In this document: piece by piece, positions 26,121 to 33,929 of the stretch
How positions within the stretch are numbered: position 1 is the first letter of the stretch
How the letters are laid out: each line of letters starts with the position of its first letter
Assembly (NCBI RefSeq): GCF_001704115.1
Contig: NZ_CP016895.1
Span: 1,736,001-1,800,000 of the forward strand
From: Acinetobacter larvae
GTDB taxonomy: Bacteria; Pseudomonadota; Gammaproteobacteria; Pseudomonadales; Moraxellaceae
DNA length: 64,000 nt
Reading direction: 5' to 3'
The notes under the pieces: model-generated
The model's database searches: none
Told to the model about the DNA's origin: nothing
Seen by the model: the letters and a program-made list of their open reading frames with translations, nothing else
Translations under genes and position numbers: made by a program

Positions 26121-26152
26121 AACCGCTTCCAGCGGGAACTGGAAAGCGGTCA
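26121..26152 (+). terminator. Hairpin after the early regulators
   Basis: CCGCTTCCAG pairs with CTGGAAAGCGG around a short loop. The stem is long but no T-run follows, so it may act in RNA processing or antitermination. Confidence 0.4.
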
Positions 26153-26177
26153 GTAACTTAAATCGTGAGATTCAAAT

Positions 26178-26438
26178 ATGAAATCAAATATATCAAAACC
26201 ATCCGTAGCAAGCAATGACACGGCGACAGATTACATTGTTGGTGATGTGGTTGTTTATGAGGATGGGATTATCGGCTTATCCTCTCTTCAAACAATTGAA
26301 GCTTACCAGCCAGATGATCATTACTGGCTTGCAGGTGGTCAGTTAGTTCATGCAACCCACATCCGCCACGCGACCACGGCTGAAATTACCGCACGGCGCC
26401 GTTTAGACATTTCAACAAATGGGGTGTTGATCGCATGA
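26178..26438 (+). CDS. Hypothetical small protein (GDVV/RRL family)
   Basis: 86 residues. IVGDVVVYED near residue 20 and AEITARRRLDI near the end are repeated in style in the gene at 29534 (VGDLVVAVH ... EEIAAGRRLEV), so the two are paralogues. Overlaps the next gene by 4 bases. Function unknown. Confidence 0.6.
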   Translation: MKSNISKPSVASNDTATDYIVGDVVVYEDGIIGLSSLQTIEAYQPDDHYWLAGGQLVHATHIRHATTAEITARRRLDISTNGVLIA

Positions 26439-26734
26439 ATACACAATTTCAAGCACCGTCGGTGGACCACTGGCAACAGCAGAATATCCAATCTTTCCAT
26501 GAGCCAGCATTAAGAATGCTGAATGACATGCTGGAGCGCAAGAAAGAAAATCTTAGACGCCGTGGTTATAACGAAAACAATGCTGCAGTGACGAAAGAGG
26601 AGTTAGCACGTTCGATGGAGCGTTATTTTCGTATTGCCAATTTTTTAGCGCAGCGGATTGTTAAAAGCATGGTGAATGCCGGGGTTGTTGAATCATTTGG
26701 TAGCTATGTAAAGCCCAAGGTGGTGCGGGTATGA
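26435..26734 (+). CDS. Hypothetical early protein
   Basis: 99 residues, charged and helical, with a basic middle (ERKKENLRRRG). It overlaps both neighbours by 4 bases (ATGA) and directly precedes the O-like gene, so a helper role in replication or DNA binding is possible. Not recognised. Confidence 0.6.
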   Translation: MNTQFQAPSVDHWQQQNIQSFHEPALRMLNDMLERKKENLRRRGYNENNAAVTKEELARSMERYFRIANFLAQRIVKSMVNAGVVESFGSYVKPKVVRV

Positions 26735-27591
26735 GCCACTATGCAACGCTAGCTAGCTTGGGGAGAGCGATCGCTTACTTCCCCCAGCTTGGCATTTATT
26801 TAGGTAATCCATTGGCAGGTATTTTCTTAAGCCAGTTAATTTATTGGCATGATAAAACTGAGAATGAACTTGGGGTTTATAAGACTTCAGAGGAGTGGAC
26901 AGAGGAAACAGGACTGTCTTACAGACAGCAGGCAACAGCACGCACATTGCTCAAAAAATTAGGTCTTATAACTGAAACTGAAAAACGTTTAGAACATAAA
27001 TTGTACTTCAAACTCAACATAAATAAGTTTGATCTGTGGTTTGAAAACTGTACTAATTTTAAGCGAATTGGCGAACAACAAAAATGTAATTCGCGAGATG
27101 CGGATAGTGAAACTCCCGAACGACGAAAACGCAATTCGGGGGAATACGAAAGCGCAGTTCGGGGGGATACGGATGCGCAATTCGTTATACACAAGATTAC
27201 TACAGAGAATACTTCAAATATATCTCTCTTAGCGAATGAGCAAAATTCGACTGAGTCAGATTCGCGTTTTGCAATAGATTTAACCACTGCGAATACAAGA
27301 TTAAAAATGCGAGGTTTGCAAGAAATCACTCAGGCTGAGCTCAGTGAGCTTTTGGATGCGATGTATTTGGAATATGGGCATCGTGGTGAGATGGTAAAAA
27401 ACCAAGTACTAGGGAAGTTGGTGCAATGGGTAGATCGTAAGCAAAACACACCTCTGATTACTGGGACTAGGAAAAGCCAAACATCACGATCAACAGGCGC
27501 ATTGAACCGCAATGTCAATGATGCATGGGCTAATCAACCACGGTATCAAGGACCAGTTGAGCACACTGAAATACCGGAGGATTTTATCTGA
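26731..27591 (+). CDS. Replication initiator, O-like / DnaD-like
   Basis: 286 residues. Residues 1-95 are a winged-helix domain with FPQLGIYLGNPLAGIFLSQLIYW and a TSEEW helix, common in phage replication proteins. A repetitive hydrophilic linker lies at residues 110-150, with DNA direct repeats at 27088-27189. The C-terminal part (LSELLDAMYLEYG) is likely to contact the loader. Directly followed by a DnaC-like gene. Confidence 0.8.
   Translation: MSHYATLASLGRAIAYFPQLGIYLGNPLAGIFLSQLIYWHDKTENELGVYKTSEEWTEETGLSYRQQATARTLLKKLGLITETEKRLEHKLYFKLNINKFDLWFENCTNFKRIGEQQKCNSRDADSETPERRKRNSGEYESAVRGDTDAQFVIHKITTENTSNISLLANEQNSTESDSRFAIDLTTANTRLKMRGLQEITQAELSELLDAMYLEYGHRGEMVKNQVLGKLVQWVDRKQNTPLITGTRKSQTSRSTGALNRNVNDAWANQPRYQGPVEHTEIPEDFI
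27088..27189. repeat. Possible iterons / replication origin in the O-like gene
   Basis: Units beginning AATTCG or AGTTCG and continuing GGGGGA(A/-)TACG occur near 27088, 27131, 27154 and 27176; the last three are spaced 22-23 bp. The region encodes the low-complexity linker. Lambda keeps its origin iterons in gene O at the same relative place. Confidence 0.5.
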
Positions 27592-28346
27592 TGAATGCAA
27601 TCTCTCTAATTAACCAAGGTTTTCAACAAACCCAAGAATATTGCGCAACACATCAAGTTGCAAAGGTTCAAGCTGGATCACATCAAATTTGCCCTAAGTG
27701 CGCCGTGATTGAAGTTGAATCAAATAACAGAAATCGTCAGGCGGAAATTGATCGCATGGTTCGTGAAAAACATTTCTCAGGTGCCATGCTTCCAGTGCGT
27801 CATGCCGACTCTGGTTTTAAGAATTACATAATTAACCCAAACAACCTTGGTCAGGCGAATGCAAGAAGCCAATGTGTGAATTATACGAAATCGATTGCTG
27901 CAGGCGTTAAATCGAATTTAATCATGGTTGGTAGTACTGGGACGGGTAAAACCCATTTGGCGGTTGCCACGGCGCGCACATTGCTCAACAAAGGCATGTT
28001 TGTACGCTACATCACAAGTGAAGAGCTAGCCCAGCGAATCATGAATGCTTGGGATAGGGACAGCAAAGGTCAATCAGAGGAATCAATAATCCATGATTTC
28101 ACACAGTATCACTTACTTATCTTGGATGAATATGGGTTACATGATCGTGAAAAACGTCTAGAGCTGGTTCATAAAGTTTTGTATGCACGCTATGACGCTG
28201 GTAAGCCAACGATGTTGATTTCAAATTTCACCATGGCTGATTTACAGAAAGACTTAGGCGACCGTCTTTGGTCTCGTTTTCAGCATGACGGTTTGACGGT
28301 GGTTGAGTGTAATTGGGCTGATCAGCGAGTGGGGGAAGTGGCGTGA
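27591..28346 (+). CDS. DnaC-like helicase loader ATPase
   Basis: 251 residues. An N-terminal Cys pair (YCATHQ...ICPKC) looks like a small zinc finger. Walker A is MVGSTGTGKTHLAV near residue 108, Walker B HLLILDEYG near 170, and the sensor region includes DRLWSRF. It would load the host DnaB helicase at the phage origin. Its start overlaps the O-like stop (TGATG). Confidence 0.88.
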   Translation: MNAISLINQGFQQTQEYCATHQVAKVQAGSHQICPKCAVIEVESNNRNRQAEIDRMVREKHFSGAMLPVRHADSGFKNYIINPNNLGQANARSQCVNYTKSIAAGVKSNLIMVGSTGTGKTHLAVATARTLLNKGMFVRYITSEELAQRIMNAWDRDSKGQSEESIIHDFTQYHLLILDEYGLHDREKRLELVHKVLYARYDAGKPTMLISNFTMADLQKDLGDRLWSRFQHDGLTVVECNWADQRVGEVA

Positions 28347-29316
28347 AAGATCCTTTAGATAATAAAACTCTCGATTGGTGTGAAGAAATTACAAAAGGTG
28401 GTTTGAATGAGTTGGCTCTTTTCGCAGGCGCTGGTGGTGGAATACTCGGATCGCATCTCATGGGATGGAACACAGTCTGCGCAGTTGAACGTGATGCCTA
28501 CGCCGCACAAGTTCTGGCGCAACGACAAAACGATGGAATTCTCAAGCCTTTCCCGATTTGGTCTGACGTTACAACTTTTGACGGAAAGCCGTGGCGAGGA
28601 ATTATTGACGTTATATCTGGCGGATTTCCATGCCAGGACATCAGTTCGGCCGGAAAGGGTGCTGGAATCGATGGGGAGCGCTCAGGACTTTGGTTGGAGA
28701 TGGCGCGAATTATCAGTGAAGTACGACCGGCATTCGTGTTCGTGGAAAACTCACCAATGCTTGTGGGAAGAGGACTTACCAGAGTCATTGGTGATCTTAC
28801 CCAAATGGGGTATGACGCAAAATGGGCTCGTCTTTCAGCATCCAACTTTGGAGCGCCCCATCAACGCGATCGGCTCTGGATTGTTGCCCACACCCAAGGC
28901 GTCAGATCACAAGAACAGAACATCACCAGCAGATTTCAATCGCAAATCGCCCGGACTAAGCGCAATAGTTCATACATGGCCGACACCCAAAGCATCAGAT
29001 TGGAACAAACGCGGCAAAGTCAGTGCAGATCCACGCAATGGTTTACCGGGTGCGGTGATGAATTTTCCTACTCCAACAGCATCGGATGCAAACAAGTGGA
29101 GCAACGAGTCTCTGGAGGAACGCAAAGCCAAGGGCAGACAAGTGCGACTCAATACAGCGGTATCACCCCAAGGGGGAGCTGGTGGCATGTTGAACCCGAC
29201 TGGGTCGAGTGGCTAATGGGGTGGCCCATCGGGTGGACAGACTTAAAGCCATTGGCAATGGGCAAGTTTCAGAAGTGGCAAGAAGCGCATTTGAAATATT
29301 AGGCGGTGCAGCATGA
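28343..29316 (+). pseudogene. C5-cytosine DNA methyltransferase, one-base frameshift near the 3' end
   Basis: Reads in one frame from 28343 with motif I LFAGAGGGILGS, motif IV GGFPCQDIS (catalytic Cys), motif VI VENSP and RDRLWIVAH. As given, the frame ends at 29302. However, from about 29196 another frame reads LGRVANGVAHRVDRLKAIGN, the conserved methyltransferase C-terminus, ending at 29316 with an ATGA overlap to the next gene. One missing base near 29195-29199 (probably a C after CCCGAC) explains this. The enzyme would methylate phage DNA against host restriction. A second frame is overprinted on it. Confidence 0.85.
28407..29302 (+). CDS. Protein overprinted on the methyltransferase, LPTPxASD-type family
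   Basis: The second frame is open for 269 codons (28407-29216). It holds phrases such as FHARTSVRPER, YDRHSCSWKTHQ, LLPTPKASDHKN, WPTPKASDWN and FPTPTASDANKWS, then GGMLNP. The same one-base correction that repairs the methyltransferase joins this frame to WVEWLMGWPIGWTDL, ending at 29302. I know this wording (WVEWLMGWPxGWT) from phage proteins of unknown function annotated near methyltransferases. The start is uncertain; 28407 has no strong ribosome site. Whether it is translated is unproved. Confidence 0.55.
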
Positions 29317-29537
29317 TCCATCAAAAACAATTAGAAAGCGCGGCATTGGCGGCGGAAGTTGAAAAGTTTTTAGCGAAGGGTGGGAAGGTCAAGCAGATCG
29401 TCAATGAGCCTGTCAAGGTTAAACATGGCACAAGCGATCAGTATAAAAAGCGCAGTTGTCGTTGTGAAAAATGTATGGCTTGGGCGTTGAAAACTGGCGT
29501 TATTAAGACGACAAAATTAAAAGGGACTAAGGCATGA
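29313..29537 (+). CDS. Small hypothetical protein with Cys pair
   Basis: 74 residues, basic, with SCRCEKCMAW near residues 50-58, a possible metal site. Starts with ATGA overlap to the repaired methyltransferase frame and overlaps the next gene by 4 bases. Function unknown. Confidence 0.6.
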   Translation: MIHQKQLESAALAAEVEKFLAKGGKVKQIVNEPVKVKHGTSDQYKKRSCRCEKCMAWALKTGVIKTTKLKGTKA

Positions 29538-29752
29538 CTATGACTGACTTTAAAGTGGGGGATTTGGTGGTTGCTGTTCATCCAATGGATAGAAGTTTAT
29601 GTACTGTTGAGCGAGTTAGCAGTAATGCATTAAGAGCAATAACGGCAGATAGGAGTTTTGCGTTAATTGGCCTTCCATGTGATTTCAGGCCTGCAACACC
29701 AGAAGAAATCGCAGCAGGACGTCGTTTGGAGGTGATCAATGAAAGCGAATGA
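29534..29752 (+). CDS. Hypothetical small protein (GDVV/RRL family)
   Basis: 72 residues; FKVGDLVVAVH and TPEEIAAGRRLEV match the gene at 26178 in order and spacing. Looks like a small beta-barrel (KOW/SH3-like) domain. Start could be 29534 or 29540. Overlaps both neighbours. Confidence 0.6.
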   Translation: MTMTDFKVGDLVVAVHPMDRSLCTVERVSSNALRAITADRSFALIGLPCDFRPATPEEIAAGRRLEVINESE

Positions 29753-30059
29753 GTTTGTTAAGCAGCTTGGCTGGTTAAAAGCGTGCTCGGTCGTAAATCA
29801 CTATTCTGGTGTTGTTGAGTACAAGTCGAGGGATGGGGATTTGCTGTTTAAATTTCACGTTAATGATCTTAAGCGCCTCGTTGAGTCGCATGAGATTGTT
29901 GCGATTCACGGGCTGGAGAAGTCTAAGGAAATCGTAGCCAATGCACCTAGTGATGATCATTACTATTCATGGGTATTGGGTGGTTCTGGTGTTCACGATA
30001 AGACTGTCAACATCGGAGAGTTGCGAAAAGCCATTGCCGACGTGGAGAGCTGCCAGTGA
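29739..30059 (+). CDS. Hypothetical nin-region protein
   Basis: 106 residues beginning MKANEFVKQLGW, a wording seen in Acinetobacter phage early proteins. No catalytic motif visible. Overlaps the previous gene by 14 bases and the next by 4. Confidence 0.6.
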   Translation: MKANEFVKQLGWLKACSVVNHYSGVVEYKSRDGDLLFKFHVNDLKRLVESHEIVAIHGLEKSKEIVANAPSDDHYYSWVLGGSGVHDKTVNIGELRKAIADVESCQ

Positions 30060-30448
30060 AATTAACAAAAGAACAACGCGAACAGCTTAAGCAAAAGTAC
30101 GGCGGTCATTGTGCTTATTGTGGGTGCACATTAAGCGACAAGTGGCATGCTGATCATTTTGAACCTATACGCCGTAATAACGATGGTACATGTTTAAATC
30201 CTGAGCTTGATGTATTTCAAAACCTTATGCCAGCTTGTCCTGTATGCAATAAAAATAAGCATTCATATCCTTTGGAGTACTGGCGAAAAACACTCGAGGA
30301 TGCAAATAGAAAATTAACCAAATATGTAGCTAATTATCGTTTGGCCCTCATGTTTGGGCAAGTCAAGGAGACAACTCAACCAGTAGTTTTTTATTTTGAA
30401 AGGTATGGCACACCTGATGTTATTCGGGAGGCATCAAATGAAAGATAA
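30056..30448 (+). CDS. HNH endonuclease
   Basis: 130 residues. CAYCGC near residues 19-24 and CPVCNKNKH near 60-68 form the zinc Cys pairs. WHADHFEPI supplies the DH of the HNH site and NxxxxxPAC the Asn. Encoded in the middle of small early genes rather than next to terminase, so it may be a nin-type nuclease. Close to McrA-like small HNH proteins. Confidence 0.8.
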   Translation: MKLTKEQREQLKQKYGGHCAYCGCTLSDKWHADHFEPIRRNNDGTCLNPELDVFQNLMPACPVCNKNKHSYPLEYWRKTLEDANRKLTKYVANYRLALMFGQVKETTQPVVFYFERYGTPDVIREASNER

Positions 30449-30542
30449 AAACATTCTAGCGCTGGCGATCGTTGTGTATTTGGTGCTGTGCGCCGTGGCT
30501 AATGGGTCTGAGTCGGTTAATCATGCTGTGGCGTATCTATGA
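30438..30542 (+). CDS. Tiny membrane protein (34 aa)
   Basis: MKDKNILALAIVVYLVLCAV with one hydrophobic helix, 34 residues. ATG 30438 overlaps the HNH gene by 11 bases and follows GGGAGG. The stop overlaps the next start by 4 bases. Function unknown. Confidence 0.5.
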   Translation: MKDKNILALAIVVYLVLCAVANGSESVNHAVAYL

Positions 30543-30766
30543 ACATGACGACAGATCGAGATTTACAGAGCGAGTTCAATGAATTACTTGCATTCAATGA
30601 GCGCATTGATCGTGAGCGAAATATGTATCGAGATCAAGCAAGGATGTATAAACAGCGTAATGCTAGCGCTAAATCGCTTGTAGATAGTCATTTTCGGTTT
30701 AATAAAGACAATCCTGAAATGACATTGAAAGCTATTCAGCGCGCACTTATTGGGACTGGTGATTAG
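30539..30766 (+). CDS. Hypothetical small protein
   Basis: 75 residues, charged, coiled-coil-like (NERIDRERNMYRDQARMYKQR). Start overlaps the tiny membrane protein gene by 4 bases and the stop overlaps the next GTG by one. Not recognised. Confidence 0.55.
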   Translation: MNMTTDRDLQSEFNELLAFNERIDRERNMYRDQARMYKQRNASAKSLVDSHFRFNKDNPEMTLKAIQRALIGTGD

Positions 30767-31170
30767 TGAGCAGCATTCCATTAGCTGAATATCGAAAGAT
30801 GATCAAAGCCAGACCTAAGGTTAAATCACGGCGTCCGGTGCGCCGTGGTACTAAGACTGTTAGTGAAGGTGAAGCAACACTGGCTCAGCATCTAAAGGCC
30901 CATGGCATTGAGTTTGTTCAAGAGTTTAAATTCTGCGAGACGCGAAAATGGCGGGCTGATTTTCATATCGTTGGGCATAAATTGCTTGTCGAAGTGGAAG
31001 GTGGGATTTGGTCAGGTGGCAGGCATACACGCGGTAAGGGTTATCAGGCAGATATGGAGAAGTACAACGCGGCAACGATGCTGGGCTATACGGTACTAAG
31101 GTTTAGCACGGCGGATGTGAAGAGTGGTGGAGCGATAGAAAGTATTAAGGGGATGGTGGGTAATGCGTAG
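30766..31170 (+). CDS. PD-(D/E)xK nuclease, DUF559/Vsr-like
   Basis: 134 residues, GTG start overlapping the previous TAG. Core reads RKWRADFHIVGHKLLVEVEGG, giving D and ExE in place of ExK, followed by YNAATMLGYTVLRFS as in Vsr/DUF559 nucleases. Likely a phage resolvase or repair nuclease in the RusA position. Confidence 0.7.
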   Translation: MSSIPLAEYRKMIKARPKVKSRRPVRRGTKTVSEGEATLAQHLKAHGIEFVQEFKFCETRKWRADFHIVGHKLLVEVEGGIWSGGRHTRGKGYQADMEKYNAATMLGYTVLRFSTADVKSGGAIESIKGMVGNA

Positions 31171-31321
31171 GAATAATAACCAATGGCTGCATATCTTGGT
31201 ATTTATTGTATTTGCGATTTGTGCTGTGGCATTCGATGCATACAACACGATTCAAGTCTGTAAAACGCAGGATGTGTATTGGGTTAGTGGTACGCAGCAT
31301 ACGTGTAAATGGTTTAAGTGA
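31163..31321 (+). CDS. Small membrane protein (52 aa)
   Basis: MRRNNNQWLHILVFIVFAICAVAF with one hydrophobic helix and two downstream Cys residues. Starts 8 bases inside the nuclease gene, a typical coupling. Function unknown. Confidence 0.55.
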   Translation: MRRNNNQWLHILVFIVFAICAVAFDAYNTIQVCKTQDVYWVSGTQHTCKWFK

Positions 31322-31331
31322 GGTGGTGGCG

Positions 31332-31490
31332 ATGGGTGCAGCAGTAACGATTATGCAAGCAACAGATTGGAAGAAATACAGTTTTGAAGAATGGTGCCGA
31401 CAGCTAGGTGCATGGATCAATGGTGATAACGAAACCATGGTGCGTGTCGTAAAAACCATGCCGCTAAAACGGAATTACTCAAAAACATAG
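31332..31490 (+). CDS. Small hypothetical protein (52 aa)
   Basis: From ATG 31332, preceded by GAGGTGG: MGAAVTIMQATDWKKYSFEE, 52 residues, short helical. The longer frame from 31206 is a shadow of the upstream membrane protein. Sits before the Q-like gene. Confidence 0.5.
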   Translation: MGAAVTIMQATDWKKYSFEEWCRQLGAWINGDNETMVRVVKTMPLKRNYSKT

Positions 31491-31506
31491 AGAAAAGTTA
31501 CTGGCC

Positions 31507-31824
31507 ATGTATATGAGTGATGAAGACTTAAAAGACCGATTATGCGTGCGCCGTAGGGGTACATGTTGTCAATTGGATAGTAATGAAGCGCGTGCAATTC
31601 AAAAGCTTTTAATTGACCTTCAGTCGGTTGATGATGAAATTGTTCAAGAGTGGATTGGGGCAATCTGGTGGCATTATGTTATGGGTGAGTCGATTCGTGA
31701 CATCGCAAGCAGTAATAACACTTATGTGGCCCAAATACAGCAGGATATTAGATGCGGCTTGGCATTTATTAAATCCCGTTACCCTAATTTTGAGATTGAG
31801 AAATTTACCAAGACTAAAAGTTAA
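31507..31824 (+). CDS. Late gene regulator, Q-like (sigma region 4-like HTH)
   Basis: 105 residues, last gene of the early rightward run. WWHYVMGESIRDIASSNNTYVAQIQQDIRCGLAFI resembles the helix-turn-helix of small phage antiterminators. A TTGACT promoter-like box and a terminator-like hairpin follow, as expected for a Q-dependent late promoter. The TTG-to-hairpin layout supports the call; the biochemical class is inferred. Confidence 0.6.
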   Translation: MYMSDEDLKDRLCVRRRGTCCQLDSNEARAIQKLLIDLQSVDDEIVQEWIGAIWWHYVMGESIRDIASSNNTYVAQIQQDIRCGLAFIKSRYPNFEIEKFTKTKS

Positions 31825-31838
31825 AATATTTAACACTC

Positions 31839-31930
31839 TTGACTGTATATACAGGGTATGGCATATTTGTGTTAAGTTGGCGATTTATGTATTTAACGCC
31901 GTTTAAAGCCTCGCACTTGCGGGGGTTTTT
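31839..31930 (+). promoter_or_regulatory. Candidate late promoter and downstream hairpin
   Basis: TTGACT at about 31839 is followed by CTGTATATACAG, a 12-bp palindrome, and then AT-rich sequence. CCTCGC-ACTT-GCGGGG with a T-run at about 31909-31930 would end short transcripts. This is the layout of a Q-type late promoter with its terminator. Confidence 0.4.
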
Positions 31931-31946
31931 ATATGCGGGAGTATGT

Positions 31947-32955
31947 ATGTTTGAGAATACGACAAAAAACCAACATTATGTTTCTCAATGTGAGCAAGAT
32001 TAATGCGATCGATAGTAATGTAAATAAGGAAAATCGTCGTATTTTCAGTTTAACATTACAAATAAATATACTTTGGAGTTTGATCTTGTAAGCCTCAGTG
32101 GAATTAAAATTGAGAAAAATCTAGCATTGATGACTTATATAGTTTTTTTATTAAAGACGATCGTACCAGGGAGAATTATGAAAATTTCTTTAAGCGTTAC
32201 GAAGATAAGATATATGCGACAACAAATAACCTGCTGAATACTAATGATTTTCCTGCTAAGGAGTTTTTAGACTTAATTACAGCAAAGTTTATGAATTTAT
32301 TACGTAACCCTTGGAGTATTCGTTTTGTTGTCGAAAATTTCGGATTTGTGCTTAGATACGATAATCCAGTTCACGGTTACGAAGCTGAATATGCGAAAAT
32401 TGATGAACTAAGTGTTTTGCCTAAAATTTTAGATGAATTTTCTGTGAGTGAAGATGATTATAAAAAATGGCTGAAAATAATATTCTATTTTATAGTAGTG
32501 GATAATAATCATGGAAGCAATTCAACATTTTTAGATAAGTTATTGAAAACTTTCTAAACACTAATAATAAAAACTATATTTATACTTATTTATTTATTTA
32601 TGATGATGAAATTTGTTTGTTATCAGATAAAAGTTTAATTATGTATAGCAATAACGAAGAAGAAGATTTATCAATTTCATTTAACCTTTCAAAAAATGCA
32701 TTTTTAATGATTGAGTCAAGAAAGTACAAGCATCATTATGAGCATGATAATAACTTCACTGAACTTGAGACTGGTGAAGTGATCATTGATCCTACATTTA
32801 AGCTTAATAATGTTCAGTTGATTAAAAATAGATATGATTCAGGGTGGTTTGAGTATTGGAAGAAATATAATGCAAGGGTAATTTCTCAGAGTTCAAAGAC
32901 GTTTTATGCAGCTGAAGAAAAATTTGAATTTGAGGAAACAAGTAAAGCCAAATAG
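31947..32955 (+). pseudogene. DUF4238-like accessory gene, frameshifted
   Basis: Starts MFENTTKNQHYVSQ, like DUF4238 proteins (NQHYVSQ/P opening). The frame breaks at about 32000, 32008, 32048, 32130 and 32557, and each break is repaired by adding one base to a short homopolymer. The repaired product would be about 340 residues, ending EFEETSKAK. Open pieces visible as given: 32291-32557 and 32617-32955. AT-rich and free of ACGGCG, so probably an acquired moron. Confidence 0.6.
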
Positions 32956-32987
32956 CTATAAATTTCTTCTTATTTTTTGAAATGAAT

Positions 32988-33064
32988 ATACCTATAGCTC
33001 AGTTGGATAGAGCATCCGCCTTCTAAGTGGGTGGTCACAGGTTTGAATCCTGTTAGGCGCGCCA
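32988..33064 (+). tRNA. tRNA-Arg(TCT)-like gene with imperfect acceptor stem
   Basis: D-arm GCTCAGTTGGATAGAGC, anticodon loop CTTCTAA (anticodon TCT), T-arm ACAGG-TTTGAAT-CCTGT and encoded CCA are present. The acceptor 5' strand reads ATACCTA against TAGGCGC, so positions 1 and 3 do not pair. It reads as a phage-carried tRNA for the AGA codon whose 5' end has drifted or been replaced. Confidence 0.65.
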
Positions 33065-33116
33065 TATTCTAATCAGGTGTAATCACACCATTTTAAACCT
33101 ATCGAATTCGATACCT

Positions 33117-33140
33117 TTACCCGCCGTGAGCGGGTTTTTG
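33117..33140 (+). terminator. Terminator-like hairpin
   Basis: ACCCGC-CGTGA-GCGGGT followed by TTTT, between the tRNA and the small lipoprotein gene. Confidence 0.65.
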
Positions 33141-33159
33141 CATTCTAGGAGTCTGAGAA

Positions 33160-33381
33160 TTGAAATTGAAAATTTTAGCAGTTGGGATTCTAGGTGCTGC
33201 AGCACTTGTAGGTTGTGCACGTGATGCACAGATGGCATCTAAAAACCTTTCTTATGCAGCTGATAACTTTCAACTTGATCGCCGTGTGGTTTTTTATAAT
33301 GGCATTACGGGTGAGTATATTCTCACGATTGAAGGTAAGTGCTCGTTTGATGCTGTAAGCGAACGTACGCGAGATTGTTGA
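33160..33381 (+). CDS. Small lipoprotein
   Basis: 73 residues with TTG start at 33160 after AGGAGT. The signal peptide ends in LVGC (Cys at residue 19). The mature part is short and contains two more Cys residues near the end. It could act in superinfection exclusion like other short phage lipoproteins. Overlaps the terminase small subunit gene by 7 bases. Confidence 0.65.
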   Translation: MKLKILAVGILGAAALVGCARDAQMASKNLSYAADNFQLDRRVVFYNGITGEYILTIEGKCSFDAVSERTRDC

Positions 33382-33860
33382 TAAGGCTCATGGCATTAAC
33401 CGAGAAAATGAAAAAGTTTGCTCGCGCCATTGTTGATGGTGCAACAAACAAAGAAGCAGCTATTTCAGCAGGTTACGCAGAAAAGACAGCATCTCAACAG
33501 GGGTCGAAACTCAAAAATGATTCTGAAATTATTATCTACATCGAAAAGTTAAAGGCCGAAAAAGAAGGTCGTTCTTTAACTCCAAGTAAGCTGCAAGTTA
33601 AACCTGAATCAAGTTGTGAAAATGATAATCCCTTTGAAGGCAATTATGCCCAAGATGATCCACTTCAATTTCTAATTGACGTTATGAACGACAAAGAGAA
33701 TGAAATGGGCTTGCGGCTTCATGCTGCCAAATCAGCACTCCCATACGTCCACGGCAAAGTAGCTGAAAAGGGCAAGAAAGAAACTAAAGAAGATGCAGCT
33801 AAAAGTACTGCAAATGGTGGCGGGAAATTTGGAACATTAGGCTCGCAACTGAAAAGTTAA
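33375..33860 (+). CDS. Terminase small subunit-like (Terminase_2)
   Basis: 161 residues. The N-terminal 60 residues (FARAIVDGATNKEAAISAGYAEKTASQQGSK, helix-turn-helix) are typical of Terminase_2 small subunits that recognise pac/cos DNA. The tail is Lys- and Glu-rich. It lies 2 kb before the large subunit with unrelated genes between. A DUF2280 gene directly before the large subunit is a second candidate for this role. Confidence 0.7.
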   Translation: MLIRLMALTEKMKKFARAIVDGATNKEAAISAGYAEKTASQQGSKLKNDSEIIIYIEKLKAEKEGRSLTPSKLQVKPESSCENDNPFEGNYAQDDPLQFLIDVMNDKENEMGLRLHAAKSALPYVHGKVAEKGKKETKEDAAKSTANGGGKFGTLGSQLKS

Positions 33861-33929
33861 TAATTAAAATTTGGGTAGTTTATTTTCACACTCTAAATTA
33901 ATATCCCTTTGAAACTGTATGGGGGATGT

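Noticed and set aside
31840..31860. LexA box at CTGTATATACAG
   Set aside because: The spacing is shorter than the CTGT-N8-ACAG consensus and Acinetobacter lacks a standard LexA; kept only as a palindrome near a promoter.
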